Part shown: piece by piece, positions 5,791 through 13,888 of the stretch
Layout of the letters: every line of letters starts with the position of its first letter
Position numbering within the stretch: the first letter of the stretch is position 1
Assembly: GCA_044356865.1 (NCBI GenBank)
Contig: JBIKVN010000022.1
Location: forward strand, 1 to 21,393
DNA length: 21,393 bases
Direction: 5' to 3'
Source of the DNA: JBEIUL01 sp044356865
GTDB taxonomy: Bacteria > Planctomycetota > Phycisphaerae > Phycisphaerales > SM1A02
Program-made: the position numbers and the translations under genes
Notes under the pieces: generated by a model
What the model was told of the DNA's origin: nothing
Seen by the model: the letters and a program-made list of their open reading frames with translations, nothing else
The model's database searches: none

Positions 5791-7774
5791 CCGCCTCGGC
5801 CCGATCGGCGAGGCTCGATTCGCCCGAGGCGCGGGCGGCGGTGGCCACCCGCCCGGCCTGGACTTTCGCATCCGCGGGGCGGTCGGCGGCCAGCAGCGCT
5901 TCGGCGAGTGCCAGTCGGGTCTCGAGGGTGGTGGCGGCGTCGGGGCCTTTCCGTTCCTCGATGGTGGCCAGGGCCGACTCGAGGTCGGCGACCGCCCCGT
6001 CGACCCGTCCGAGCTCGAGTTTCAGGCCCGCGATCTGGCTGAGTGCCCGGGCGGCGCGGTAGTCGTCGGGCCCGTGCCTCGCCACCACGAGCGACCGGGC
6101 CCGTTCGAAATCGGCGAGGGCCCCGTCGCGGTCGCCGCGGCCGCGCCGGACCCAGGCGCGGCCGTTGATCGCCGCCGCGACCTCGTCGCTGTCGGGGCCG
6201 TGCGAACGCTCCTGGATCGCCAGCACCCGGGCGTAGAGCGACTCGGCGCCGTCCAGATCGCCGAGCCGCCGCAGCGTCGAGGCCAGGTGCTGCATGGTGA
6301 GGGCGTTTCTCGGGTCGTCGAGGCCGAAGTTCCGTTCGAGCGTGAAGAGCGCGACGAGATACCGGTCCCGCGCCGCCTCGAGCCGCCCGTGCAGCAGTTC
6401 GTGACGGCCGAGGTTCCGCAGCGCCTCGGCCTCGGCCTCGACACCGGCCGGGCCGCCCTCGCGTCGTGCCTCGACGCCGACGTCCCTCGCCCGCTCGAGC
6501 CGTTCCAGCGGGCGATCGCGATCCTCGAACGCGAGGTGGATCCCCTCGACGGTGTTCAGGATCACGCTGGCCACGAGCGGGTCGATCTTCGGCTCGCGCA
6601 GGGCCGCGTCGGCCACGCCGTCGAAGTACTCGAGCACGGTGAGGTCGCGCGAGCCGCGGCCGATCTCGGGATCGGCGGCGAGCATCGTCTCGCGGAAGGC
6701 CGCCAGCGTCGCCTCGGCGCGGGCCCGGTTCCGCTCGGCCCGGGCGTAGAGCACCGCCAGCGACGCGGCGCTCGCCGCGACGAGCACGAGAAGCCCCGCG
6801 GCCAGGGACGACGCCACCCGGTGTCGGCGGATGAACTTCCCCGCGAGGTAGCCGATCGCATCGCCGCGGGCCCGTACCGGGAACCCCGCGAGGCACCGGT
6901 CGAGGTCGTCGGCGAGCTCGCCCGCCGACTGGTACCGGCCCGCGGGATCGCCGGCGAGGCAGGCCGCGACGATCGCGTCGAGGTCGTCCGCGAGAACGCC
7001 GAGCTCGCGGCGGAGGGCGGCGCTCCGCGCCGACGGCGGGACCGGCTCGCGCCGCAGGGCGGCCAGCAGCTCCTCGCGGGTCTTCGCGTCGGCGAACGGC
7101 CGCGCGTCCGCCAGCAACTCGTACCCGATGAGCCCGAGCGCGAACACGTCGGTCCGCACGTCAATGGCGTCGACCTCGCCGCGGACCTGTTCGGGGGCCG
7201 CGTACGCGGCCGTGCCGAGGAACTCGCCCGACCGCTCGTCGGCCGAGTCGCCCGCGGTCCGGGCAATGCCGAAGTCGAGGACCTTCGGCTCGTTCGACCC
7301 GTCGACGAGGACGTTCGCCGGCTTCAGGTCGCGATGGATCACGCCGCGGCGATGGGCCTGCGCGACGGCCCGGGCGATCTTCGCCAGCATCTGGACCCGC
7401 TCGCGGAAGGACGCGGGCGTGGCCGCACCGAGCGGCCGGCCCTCGACCAGTTCCATCGCGAACCAGAGTTCGCCGCCCGGGGCGACGCCGCTCTCGTACA
7501 GCGTCACCAGGTTGGGGTGCCGCAGCGACGCGACCGTCTCGATCTCGCGCTCGAAGAGCCGCCGCTCGCGCTCGCTCGCGAACGAGCCCGAGAGCAGCGT
7601 CTTGAGCGCCACCTCGCGCCGCGTCGAGCGCTGGAGCGCCCTCCACACGACTCCCTGCCCGCCGCGGTGGATCTCGCCGCGGATCTCGAAACCCGGCACC
7701 TCGACCATACCGGCCGGCCGCACCTCGAACCGCGGCGCCTCGCCGGGCACGGTCGCGTCGGGATCGGGCGTCAC
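5762..7774 (-). CDS. Transmembrane Ser/Thr protein kinase with C-terminal TPR region
   Basis: The protein has 670 residues. The start is taken as GTG at 7774 because it overlaps the upstream Hsp70 stop (GTGA) and because kinase homology begins about 25 residues later. The frame is open upstream, but only across the Hsp70 gene. The kinase domain (about 29-300) is intact: RGGQGVVW loop, Lys58, alpha-C Glu77, HRDLKPAN with Asp149, DFG at 167-169, APE at 193-195 and DVFALG at 209. A single hydrophobic segment (321-343) follows the basic KFIRRHR, so the kinase is cytoplasmic and the rest should be outside the membrane. The remainder is helical with TPR-like repeats, for example LGRHELLHGRLEAARDRY and GDLDGAESLYARVLAI, and carries the planctomycete-style DPEIGRGSRDLTVLEYFD lead. 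Last gene of the cluster. Its substrates are unknown. Confidence 0.93.
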   Translation of the reverse strand: MTPDPDATVPGEAPRFEVRPAGMVEVPGFEIRGEIHRGGQGVVWRALQRSTRREVALKTLLSGSFASERERRLFEREIETVASLRHPNLVTLYESGVAPGGELWFAMELVEGRPLGAATPASFRERVQMLAKIARAVAQAHRRGVIHRDLKPANVLVDGSNEPKVLDFGIARTAGDSADERSGEFLGTAAYAAPEQVRGEVDAIDVRTDVFALGLIGYELLADARPFADAKTREELLAALRREPVPPSARSAALRRELGVLADDLDAIVAACLAGDPAGRYQSAGELADDLDRCLAGFPVRARGDAIGYLAGKFIRRHRVASSLAAGLLVLVAASAASLAVLYARAERNRARAEATLAAFRETMLAADPEIGRGSRDLTVLEYFDGVADAALREPKIDPLVASVILNTVEGIHLAFEDRDRPLERLERARDVGVEARREGGPAGVEAEAEALRNLGRHELLHGRLEAARDRYLVALFTLERNFGLDDPRNALTMQHLASTLRRLGDLDGAESLYARVLAIQERSHGPDSDEVAAAINGRAWVRRGRGDRDGALADFERARSLVVARHGPDDYRAARALSQIAGLKLELGRVDGAVADLESALATIEERKGPDAATTLETRLALAEALLAADRPADAKVQAGRVATAARASGESSLADRAEAVIRAAAGGR

Positions 7775-9669
7775 GCGTCCCTCGTGAGGCTCTCGCGGAT
7801 GCTCGCCTCGTGGACCGGGACGCTGGCCCGGTCGAGGGCGTCTTTCGCGCGGTGGAACGCGTCGGGATCGACCCCCGCGGCGTCGCGGTCGGCCTCGGCG
7901 ATGAACGCACGCAACTCGGCGAGCCGGGCGTCGACATCGGCGACGACCGCCGGATCGACGATCGCCCGCACGCGGCCGAGCGCCGCCTCGATCCAGCCGA
8001 TGTCGAGGGCCGAGTTCACGCGCAGGTCGATCACCCGGTGCAGCCTGAGGTCCTCGCGGGCGTGCAGCACCGACTCGCGGTCCATCCGTTCGACCTCGTC
8101 CGCCGTCAGGCCGTAGGTCGGCACGACCTGGATCGACGCCCGCTTGCCGCTGCGCCGCTCGACCGCCGAGACGACGAGGACGCCGTTCTCGTCGACGAGG
8201 AACTCGACCTCGATCTGGGGAATTCCCGCGGGCATCGGCGGTACGCCGCGAAGATGGAACTCGCCGAGGCTGCGGCAATCCCGCACGAGCTCCCGCTCGC
8301 CCTGCAGGACATGGATCCTCACGCTGGTCTGGCCGTCGACGCTCGTCGAGAACATCTCGCGGGCCCGTGTCGGCACCGCCTGGTTCCGCACGAGGAGCTT
8401 CGCCACCGCCCCGCCCACCGTCTCGAGGCCGAGCGAAAGGGGCAGCACGTCCAGAAGCAGGAGATCCCGCCGGCCGCCCACCCCCCCCGGATCGAGAATC
8501 GCCGCCTGCACCGCCGCCCCGAGGGCGACGACGCGATCGGGGTCGAGGGCGACATAGGGATCCTTGCCGAAGAGGTTCCGCACCGAGTCGCGCACGAGCG
8601 GCACCCGGGTCGAGCCGCCGACGAGCACCACGCGATCGACCTCGGAGAGCGCGAGATTCGCGTCGGCGAACGCCCGGCGGCAGAGCCGTTCGGCCCGCTC
8701 GACGAGGGGGCGGGCGAGGCCGTCGAACTCGGCCCGGGTGATTGCGACCGCTCCCGCGCGGCCGTCGGCGTCGGTGAAGCGCACCTCGGCGACATCCCGC
8801 TCCGACAGCTCGATCTTCGCCCGCTCGGCGGCCAGCCGCAGGGCCTGCCGCGTGGCGGGCGGGATCGCCTCGGGCAGGCCAAGCCGCCCGCGGGCGAACT
8901 CCATGATCGCCCGGTCGAGGTCGTCGCCGCCAAGGGCCGTGTCGCCCGCGGTCGCGATCACCTCGAACAGCCCGCCCTCGCCCTCGGCCGCGGGATGCAG
9001 CTCGAGGATCGAGAGGTCGAAGGTCCCGCCGCCGAGGTCGTAGACCGCGACGCGCTCAGTCTTCCCCGGCTTCAGGCGTCCGCCGATGCCGTAGGCAAGG
9101 CTCGCCGCGGTCGGCTCGTTCACGATCCGCACGACGTCGAGGCCCGCAAGCCGCCCCGCGTCGCGGGTGGCTTGGCGCTGGGCGTCGTCGAAGTAGGCCG
9201 GCACCGTCACCACCGCCCGCCGCACGGGCGTGCCGAGCGAAGCCTCGGCGATCTCCTTCAGCCGGGCCAGGATCGCCGCCGCGGCCTCCTGCGGCAGCAC
9301 CGGCCGCGCCCGACCGGGAATCGAGATCGCCGCGAGGCCCCGCGGACCTTCGACCAGCGTCACCCCCGCCGCCCCCGCGAACGCGGCGACGTCGGCTCGC
9401 GAACGGCCGAGCAGCCGCTTCGCGCTCGCGACGGTCGCGAGCGGAAAATCCGCGGCGGCTTCCCGCGCCTCGTGCCCGACCGTCGGCCGCGCGCCGTCCG
9501 GGCCGAACCTCACCACCGACGGCAACAGGCTGCGGCCCTCGGCGTCGGCGAGGGTCCGCGGCCCCGCCTCGTCGCAGATCGCGACGAGCGAATGGGTCGT
9601 GCCGAGGTCAATTCCCACGATAGGGTCAGCGGGAGGCCCGGCGGCGGGGTCGGTGGCGTTCGCGCTCAT
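7771..9669 (-). CDS. HscA-like Hsp70 chaperone
   Basis: The protein has 632 residues with a full Hsp70 ATPase domain: GIDLGTTHSLVA (from 19), VPAYFDDAQRQATRDAG (from 156), DLGGGTFD (211-218), VVLVGGSTRVP (from 347) and the interdomain linker LLLLDVLPLSLGLE. The substrate-binding domain has HVLQGERELVRDCRSLGEF, LRGVPPMPAGIPQI and ASIQVVPTYGL. These resemble HscA, the Fe-S assembly Hsp70, more than DnaK, and the protein ends without the Gly-rich DnaK tail. No iscU, iscS, hscB, dnaJ or grpE lies nearby, so a true Fe-S role is doubtful and no gene symbol is given. The gene starts 7 bases after the prepilin-like stop and overlaps the kinase start by 4 bases. A chaperone serving the cluster's own products or a kinase partner is an inference. 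Confidence 0.92.
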   Translation of the reverse strand: MSANATDPAAGPPADPIVGIDLGTTHSLVAICDEAGPRTLADAEGRSLLPSVVRFGPDGARPTVGHEAREAAADFPLATVASAKRLLGRSRADVAAFAGAAGVTLVEGPRGLAAISIPGRARPVLPQEAAAAILARLKEIAEASLGTPVRRAVVTVPAYFDDAQRQATRDAGRLAGLDVVRIVNEPTAASLAYGIGGRLKPGKTERVAVYDLGGGTFDLSILELHPAAEGEGGLFEVIATAGDTALGGDDLDRAIMEFARGRLGLPEAIPPATRQALRLAAERAKIELSERDVAEVRFTDADGRAGAVAITRAEFDGLARPLVERAERLCRRAFADANLALSEVDRVVLVGGSTRVPLVRDSVRNLFGKDPYVALDPDRVVALGAAVQAAILDPGGVGGRRDLLLLDVLPLSLGLETVGGAVAKLLVRNQAVPTRAREMFSTSVDGQTSVRIHVLQGERELVRDCRSLGEFHLRGVPPMPAGIPQIEVEFLVDENGVLVVSAVERRSGKRASIQVVPTYGLTADEVERMDRESVLHAREDLRLHRVIDLRVNSALDIGWIEAALGRVRAIVDPAVVADVDARLAELRAFIAEADRDAAGVDPDAFHRAKDALDRASVPVHEASIRESLTRDA

Positions 9670-9676
9670 CGCTCGT

Positions 9677-10471
9677 TCAATCCCACTGGAGACGCGGACC
9701 GTCGCCGTTCATCGCCCGGGTGAAGGCGAGGATCGCGTCGCGTCCCTTCGCCCCTTCCTCCATCGCGAAGACGTTGTCGGGCGAACCGTCCGCAAGCGAC
9801 CGTCCCGAGCCGAAATCCTGGTGAAACGAGACATGCCCGTCGCCGTAGCAGCGGAAGCCGGCCCAGGTGCCGTCGCGGCCGTAGGTGAAGCTCTTCGGGT
9901 TGTCCGTGCCCTCGGCCGGCCCGCGGCTGCCGACGAGCGGGAACGACGCGTCGAGCCGCCCCCAGGTCGAGAGCCGCTCGCCGAAGAGCGGCACATGGGC
10001 ATAGGAGACGTTCGAGCCGTCGACGAGGTCGGCCTCGAAGCGGGGATCCCAGAACCGCTTCCGGGCCGGATCATGGGCGGCGTAGTCGTAGCGCGAGATC
10101 TCGACCACCGCGGGGTTGCGCTCGTTCTTGGTGACCAGCTGCTCGGGCTTCGCGTACTCGCCCATCACGAGGGCCGACCAGAAGTTCGCGCTGGTGTCGG
10201 CCAGCGGACTGTTCGTGCCGAGCAGCCGCGAGGGCTGCGGCGGCCCGCCCCAGTCGCGCTCGACGAGGACGAACGCCTGCCCGAGGCTCGCGAGCGAAAG
10301 CTGCTCCTCGAAGGAACGCACGCTGCCCGAGGTGGTGTTGCCCGCCCCGGTCATCGCGGTGTTCAGGGCCGACAGCGAGACCGCGGCCAGCACCACGATG
10401 ATCGCCATGGTGACGAGGAGGCCGACGAGGCCGCCGCCTCGTGGGTTCGACGCGGGGTGTCGCGGAAGCAT
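9677..10471 (-). CDS. Type IV prepilin-like protein with atypical cleavage region
   Basis: The protein has 264 residues. The start at 10471 (ATG) follows the previous gene by 14 bases and puts a short basic leader, MLPRHPASNPRGGG, before the hydrophobic segment LVGLLVTMAIIVVLAAVSL. That is the layout of a type IV pilin or type II secretion pseudopilin, with cleavage expected after a glycine by a prepilin peptidase. The usual Phe+1 and Glu+5 are replaced by glycines if the hydrophobic helix is aligned in the standard way. The long soluble domain (YGRDGTWAGFRCYGDGHVSFHQD) and the late phrase HVSFHQDFGS recall planctomycete DUF1559-like prepilin proteins, where a display-like DGHV motif is common. 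No Shine-Dalgarno is visible, so translational coupling to the upstream gene is likely. Assembly partners are not in the window. Confidence 0.75.
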   Translation of the reverse strand: MLPRHPASNPRGGGLVGLLVTMAIIVVLAAVSLSALNTAMTGAGNTTSGSVRSFEEQLSLASLGQAFVLVERDWGGPPQPSRLLGTNSPLADTSANFWSALVMGEYAKPEQLVTKNERNPAVVEISRYDYAAHDPARKRFWDPRFEADLVDGSNVSYAHVPLFGERLSTWGRLDASFPLVGSRGPAEGTDNPKSFTYGRDGTWAGFRCYGDGHVSFHQDFGSGRSLADGSPDNVFAMEEGAKGRDAILAFTRAMNGDGPRLQWD

Positions 10472-10485
10472 GGTCGGAGGATAGG

Positions 10486-10986
10486 TCACTGCGACCGCGG
10501 CCCGGCCTCGGGCAGCGCGTTCAGCGCGTCGCGGAAGCGGCTGAGGTTCAGGCCGCGGCAGGCCTCGTGCAGCGGATCGAGCTCGGGGCAGGCGCCCTTC
10601 ACCGTCCACGCCCCACGGCGGCCGGGCACCCAGAAGGCGATCTCGACGACCTGGCCCGGCGAGAAGGCCTCGCCCGGGCTCGGGGCCCGCTCGGTCAGGC
10701 CGAGGTCGTGGAAGATCCTCGCGAGGTCGCCGGCGGCCCGGGCATCGAGCACGGTCGTCCACTCGGTCTGGTGCAGCATCGCCTTCTGCCCGCCGCCGCC
10801 GCGGAACGTGCCGTCGGCGTCGAGCTCGTACCGCTCGAAGCGAAGCTCGTCGGCGTTCCGCCACTCGATCGTGAAGGCGAGGCCGCCCGTCGGGCTTTCC
10901 TCGGGCGACCTCGTGCCGAGACCGGGCGGCGGCGCGGCGGCGCAGCCGGCAACAAGCAGGCAACCGACGATGAACGCGTCCCTCAC
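10486..10986 (-). CDS. Small putative lipoprotein, second of a related pair
   Basis: The protein has 166 residues. The start is GTG at 10986, which overlaps the TGA of the upstream lipoprotein gene (GTGA) and begins a short hydrophobic leader with a lipobox, LVAGC, so Cys15 would be acylated. The frame is open further upstream only as a shadow of the neighbouring gene. The mature part begins AAAPPPG and contains RYELDADGTFRGGG, then WTTVLDARAAGDLARIFHDLGL. The same order of elements occurs in the upstream lipoprotein (KYLVLADGSLRAE ... RILTMEEVADLWESLERSGF), suggesting an old tandem duplication. The +2 residue is Ala, so outer-membrane sorting is possible. Family not recognised and no catalytic motif seen. 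Confidence 0.75.
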   Translation of the reverse strand: MRDAFIVGCLLVAGCAAAPPPGLGTRSPEESPTGGLAFTIEWRNADELRFERYELDADGTFRGGGGQKAMLHQTEWTTVLDARAAGDLARIFHDLGLTERAPSPGEAFSPGQVVEIAFWVPGRRGAWTVKGACPELDPLHEACRGLNLSRFRDALNALPEAGPRSQ

Positions 10987-11789
10987 CGCGGGGCTCCGGC
11001 CGGGGGCGGAGGCGGCGGGACGGTGCCGGCGCCCGGACCGAGGATCGGGGTCGGCAGCCGCCGCTCGGGCAATACCGCGGTGTCGGGGCCGAGGGCGGGA
11101 GCGGCCGGCGTGGTCCGGTACGGGGGCTGGCGACCGGGCTCGGCCGGCAGGTAGACCGCGTACGGATTCGGGCCGAGGTCGACCCGCACCGGCTCGATCG
11201 CGATCGCCCCCGGGGCGTCGCCGCCGAACCACGCGAGGCTCGCGACCTTCCGCACCAGTTCGCCGACCGGCCCGGGCGGCGTGCCGTCGGGCGCCGCGGG
11301 ATCGGGGGCATGACGATCGAGGATCGACCGCGTGAAGCCGTCGCTCGTGATGGTCACGACGGTGAGCACCTCGTCCTGGCGCGGGACGAGCAGCGCGGGA
11401 TTCCCGAGGTAGAGATCGTCGCGCGGCCCGGCGAAGCCGCTCCGCTCGAGGCTTTCCCAGAGGTCGGCGACCTCCTCCATGGTCAGGATCCGCACCCGTC
11501 CGGGGCGGGTGAGGTACTGCACCCCTTCGCCCGCCTCGGCCCGCAGCGAGCCGTCGGCCAGCACGAGGTACTTCGCCCGCACGATCTCGATGCCGTCGGG
11601 GGCGTCGTCGCCGACGAGGGCGTCGATCTTCCGGCCGGGCAGCACGGTGAGGTCGAGGGCGAAGTCGGTGGGGCTGCGCGGCAGCCGCTCGGCGATCGCC
11701 GCAGGCGGGGCCGGCGCGGGGCGTCCCGAGCAGCCGACGAGGGCGACGGCGAGCGACAGGAAGGCGGCGAATCCACGGCAGCCCGGCAT
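10983..11789 (-). CDS. Proline-rich putative lipoprotein, first gene of the five-gene cluster
   Basis: The protein has 268 residues. The leader MPGCRGFAAFLSLAVALVGC carries a lipobox ending at Cys20, followed by SGRPAPAPP, so a lipidated envelope protein is expected. The domain at about residues 40-125 (FALDLTVLPGRKIDAL, IVRAKYLVLADGSLRAE, RILTMEEVADLWESLERSGF) shares its pattern with the next gene's product. The C terminus is low-complexity, ending GAGTVPPPPPPAGAPR, and could span peptidoglycan or be disordered. No known family is recognised. The ATG at 11789 lies 35 bases from pheT, which runs the other way, and no clear Shine-Dalgarno is seen. The promoter of the cluster must lie in that short gap or inside the start of pheT. 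Confidence 0.8.
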   Translation of the reverse strand: MPGCRGFAAFLSLAVALVGCSGRPAPAPPAAIAERLPRSPTDFALDLTVLPGRKIDALVGDDAPDGIEIVRAKYLVLADGSLRAEAGEGVQYLTRPGRVRILTMEEVADLWESLERSGFAGPRDDLYLGNPALLVPRQDEVLTVVTITSDGFTRSILDRHAPDPAAPDGTPPGPVGELVRKVASLAWFGGDAPGAIAIEPVRVDLGPNPYAVYLPAEPGRQPPYRTTPAAPALGPDTAVLPERRLPTPILGPGAGTVPPPPPPAGAPR

Positions 11790-11824
11790 GGGTCGGGAGC
11801 GTAGCAGCCGGTACCTTTCTTGCC

Positions 11825-13888
11825 ATGAAGACCTGCCCGAGCTGGCTCAACGACTACCTCGACCCCCCGCTCTCGCCCGCCGAGCAGGCCGAGGTGCTGA
11901 CCGCGGTCGGCTTCCCCCTCGACGGGCAAGGCCGGGCCGACGGGGCCGACGAGGACTGGCAGGAGATCGAAATCACGAGCAATCGCGGCGATTGCCTCGC
12001 CCACCTCGGCTTCGCCCGCGAGATCGCGGCGGCGACCGGACGGCGGCTGAAGGAACCGGCGGGGCGGGCGAGCGCGGAAGCGACCCCGGCGGCGGGCCTG
12101 GTGACGGTCCGCAACGAGCGGACCGACCTCTGCCCGCTCTACACCGCCCGCGTGATCCGCGGCGTGACGGTGAAGCCGAGTCCCGAGTGGCTCGCGAAGC
12201 GGCTGCGGGCGATCGGGCTGGTGCCGCGGAACAACCTCGTCGATGCGACCAACTTCGTGCTCTTCGAGCTCGGGCAGCCGACGCATGTCTTCGACCTCGC
12301 GACGCTGGCGGGCAAGGAGATCGTCGTCCGAAATGCCCGCGAAGGCGAGCCGTTCCTGCCGATCGGCGAGGGGGCGGCCGAAGTGAAGCTGCGATCGGGC
12401 GACCTCGTCATCGCCGATCGCGACCGGGCGGTGGCGATCGCGGGCGTGAAGGGCGGGGCGCTGACCGCGGTGCGGGAGTCCACCCGCGACATCCTGATCG
12501 AGGCGGCGAGTTTCGATCCCGTCACGGTGCGGGCGACCTCGCGGGCCCTGCGGATCGCGAGCGACTCGTCGTACCGCTTCGAGCGCGGCGTGCATCCGGC
12601 GGAAGTCGACGCGGCGGCGGAACGGCTCGTGTCGCTCATACTTGAGGTCGCGGGCGGCGAGCTCGCCGCGGGCAGCGTGCGGGCGGGCCGTGACGTCGCC
12701 CCGCCCCGCCGCGTAAGCCTGCGGCCCGACCGGTGCCGGGCGATCCTCGGCATTCCCCTCGCCGACGCCGAGATGGAACGTCGCCTCGCGACGCTCGGCT
12801 TCGCCCCGACGCGGCAGGGCGACGGTTCGTTCGCCTGCACGGTGCCGCCAAGGCGGCTCGATGTCGAGCGCGAGATCGACCTGATCGAGGAAGTCTGCCG
12901 CCTCGGCGGCCTCGACGCGATTCCCGCCGGCGACTCGATCCGGGTGCGGGTGCCGCCCTTCCAGCCGCGGGTCGCCGGGCTGCGGGCGGTGAAGGACCTG
13001 CTCGCGGGGCTCGGCCTCGTCGAGTGCGTCACGCATTCGCTCGTCGCCGAGAAAGTCGCGAGGCCGTTCGTGCCCGCGGGCGGCGCGCTGCTCGAGGTCG
13101 ACGACGAGCGGGCCGGCGGCGAGCCGGCGCTGCGGCCGTCGCTGGTGCCGAGCCTTCTTCGCGTGCGGCAGCGGAACCTCGACGAGGGATGCGTGCGGCT
13201 GGATCTTTTCGAGTACGCATCGAGCTTCGTCGGCCGCGGCCACGAGCATCACGAGAATCGGATGCTCGCGATCCTTGTCGATCCGCCGGAAGGCTCGGTC
13301 GATCGCGACGCGACCTTCCGCCGGCTGCGGGGCGTGATCGACCGGCTCACGGGGCTGCTGGCCGGCCACGACGCCGAGGTCGCGGTGCGGGCGGTCATGC
13401 GGGAAGAGGCCGGCTCGTGCGCCTGGCTCGAGCCCGAGGCGACCGTGACCGTCGCGGGGGCGCCGTTCGGGCGGTTCGGCCTGGTCGCGAAGGATCTCCT
13501 CAGGGCCTACGGCCTCGAGCACCCGGTCGCGGCGGCGGAGCTCGATCTCGAGGCGTTGCTTTCGCGCTACCCGCCCGAGATCCGCACCTCGGGCGCCCCC
13601 GCGTTCCCGTCGGCCGACCGCGACATCTCGGCGATCGTCGACGAGCGGGTGACCTGGGCCGAGCTCGCCGCGACGATCCGCGGCCTGTCGATTCCCGAGC
13701 TCGAGCGGATCGAACTCGTCTCGAACTATCGCGGCAAGCAGACCGGGGCCGGTCGCAAGTCGGTCTCGATGCGGCTGGTCTTCCGCGCCCCCGACCGGAC
13801 CCTCACCGGTGACGAGATCGAGGCCGCGACGGCCCGGGCGATCGCCGCCCTCGTCGCGGAACGGCAAGCGGAGGTCCGTTCGGCATGA
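11825..13888 (+). CDS. pheT: Phenylalanine-tRNA ligase beta subunit, short form lacking the EMAP/OB domain
   Basis: This 687-residue beta chain of the alpha2-beta2 synthetase charges tRNA-Phe in the cytoplasm. The N-terminal MKTCPSWLNDYL and AVGFPLDG segment is typical. The B3/B4 editing region follows (EIEITSNRGDCLAHLGFAREIAA from 48, then GLVPRNNLVDATNFVLFELGQPTHVFDL), then the B5 domain and catalytic-like core, and a C-terminal anticodon-binding FDX-ACB domain (about 582-687, with FPSADRDISAIVDE). Compared with the roughly 795-residue E. coli protein, the internal tRNA-binding EMAP/OB domain (about residues 40-150 there) is absent: the N-terminal helix segment passes straight into EIEITSNRGDC. 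Flanking motifs stay in frame, so this is a clean domain loss rather than a frameshift. pheS is not in the window. The ATG at 11825 has no clear Shine-Dalgarno. Confidence 0.96.
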   Translation: MKTCPSWLNDYLDPPLSPAEQAEVLTAVGFPLDGQGRADGADEDWQEIEITSNRGDCLAHLGFAREIAAATGRRLKEPAGRASAEATPAAGLVTVRNERTDLCPLYTARVIRGVTVKPSPEWLAKRLRAIGLVPRNNLVDATNFVLFELGQPTHVFDLATLAGKEIVVRNAREGEPFLPIGEGAAEVKLRSGDLVIADRDRAVAIAGVKGGALTAVRESTRDILIEAASFDPVTVRATSRALRIASDSSYRFERGVHPAEVDAAAERLVSLILEVAGGELAAGSVRAGRDVAPPRRVSLRPDRCRAILGIPLADAEMERRLATLGFAPTRQGDGSFACTVPPRRLDVEREIDLIEEVCRLGGLDAIPAGDSIRVRVPPFQPRVAGLRAVKDLLAGLGLVECVTHSLVAEKVARPFVPAGGALLEVDDERAGGEPALRPSLVPSLLRVRQRNLDEGCVRLDLFEYASSFVGRGHEHHENRMLAILVDPPEGSVDRDATFRRLRGVIDRLTGLLAGHDAEVAVRAVMREEAGSCAWLEPEATVTVAGAPFGRFGLVAKDLLRAYGLEHPVAAAELDLEALLSRYPPEIRTSGAPAFPSADRDISAIVDERVTWAELAATIRGLSIPELERIELVSNYRGKQTGAGRKSVSMRLVFRAPDRTLTGDEIEAATARAIAALVAERQAEVRSA

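Noticed and set aside
7775..8278. Upstream extension of the kinase reading frame by 168 codons
   Set aside because: It lies wholly inside the Hsp70 gene and reads as Arg/Gly-rich nonsense. The GTG overlapping the Hsp70 stop gives a normal start just before the kinase domain.
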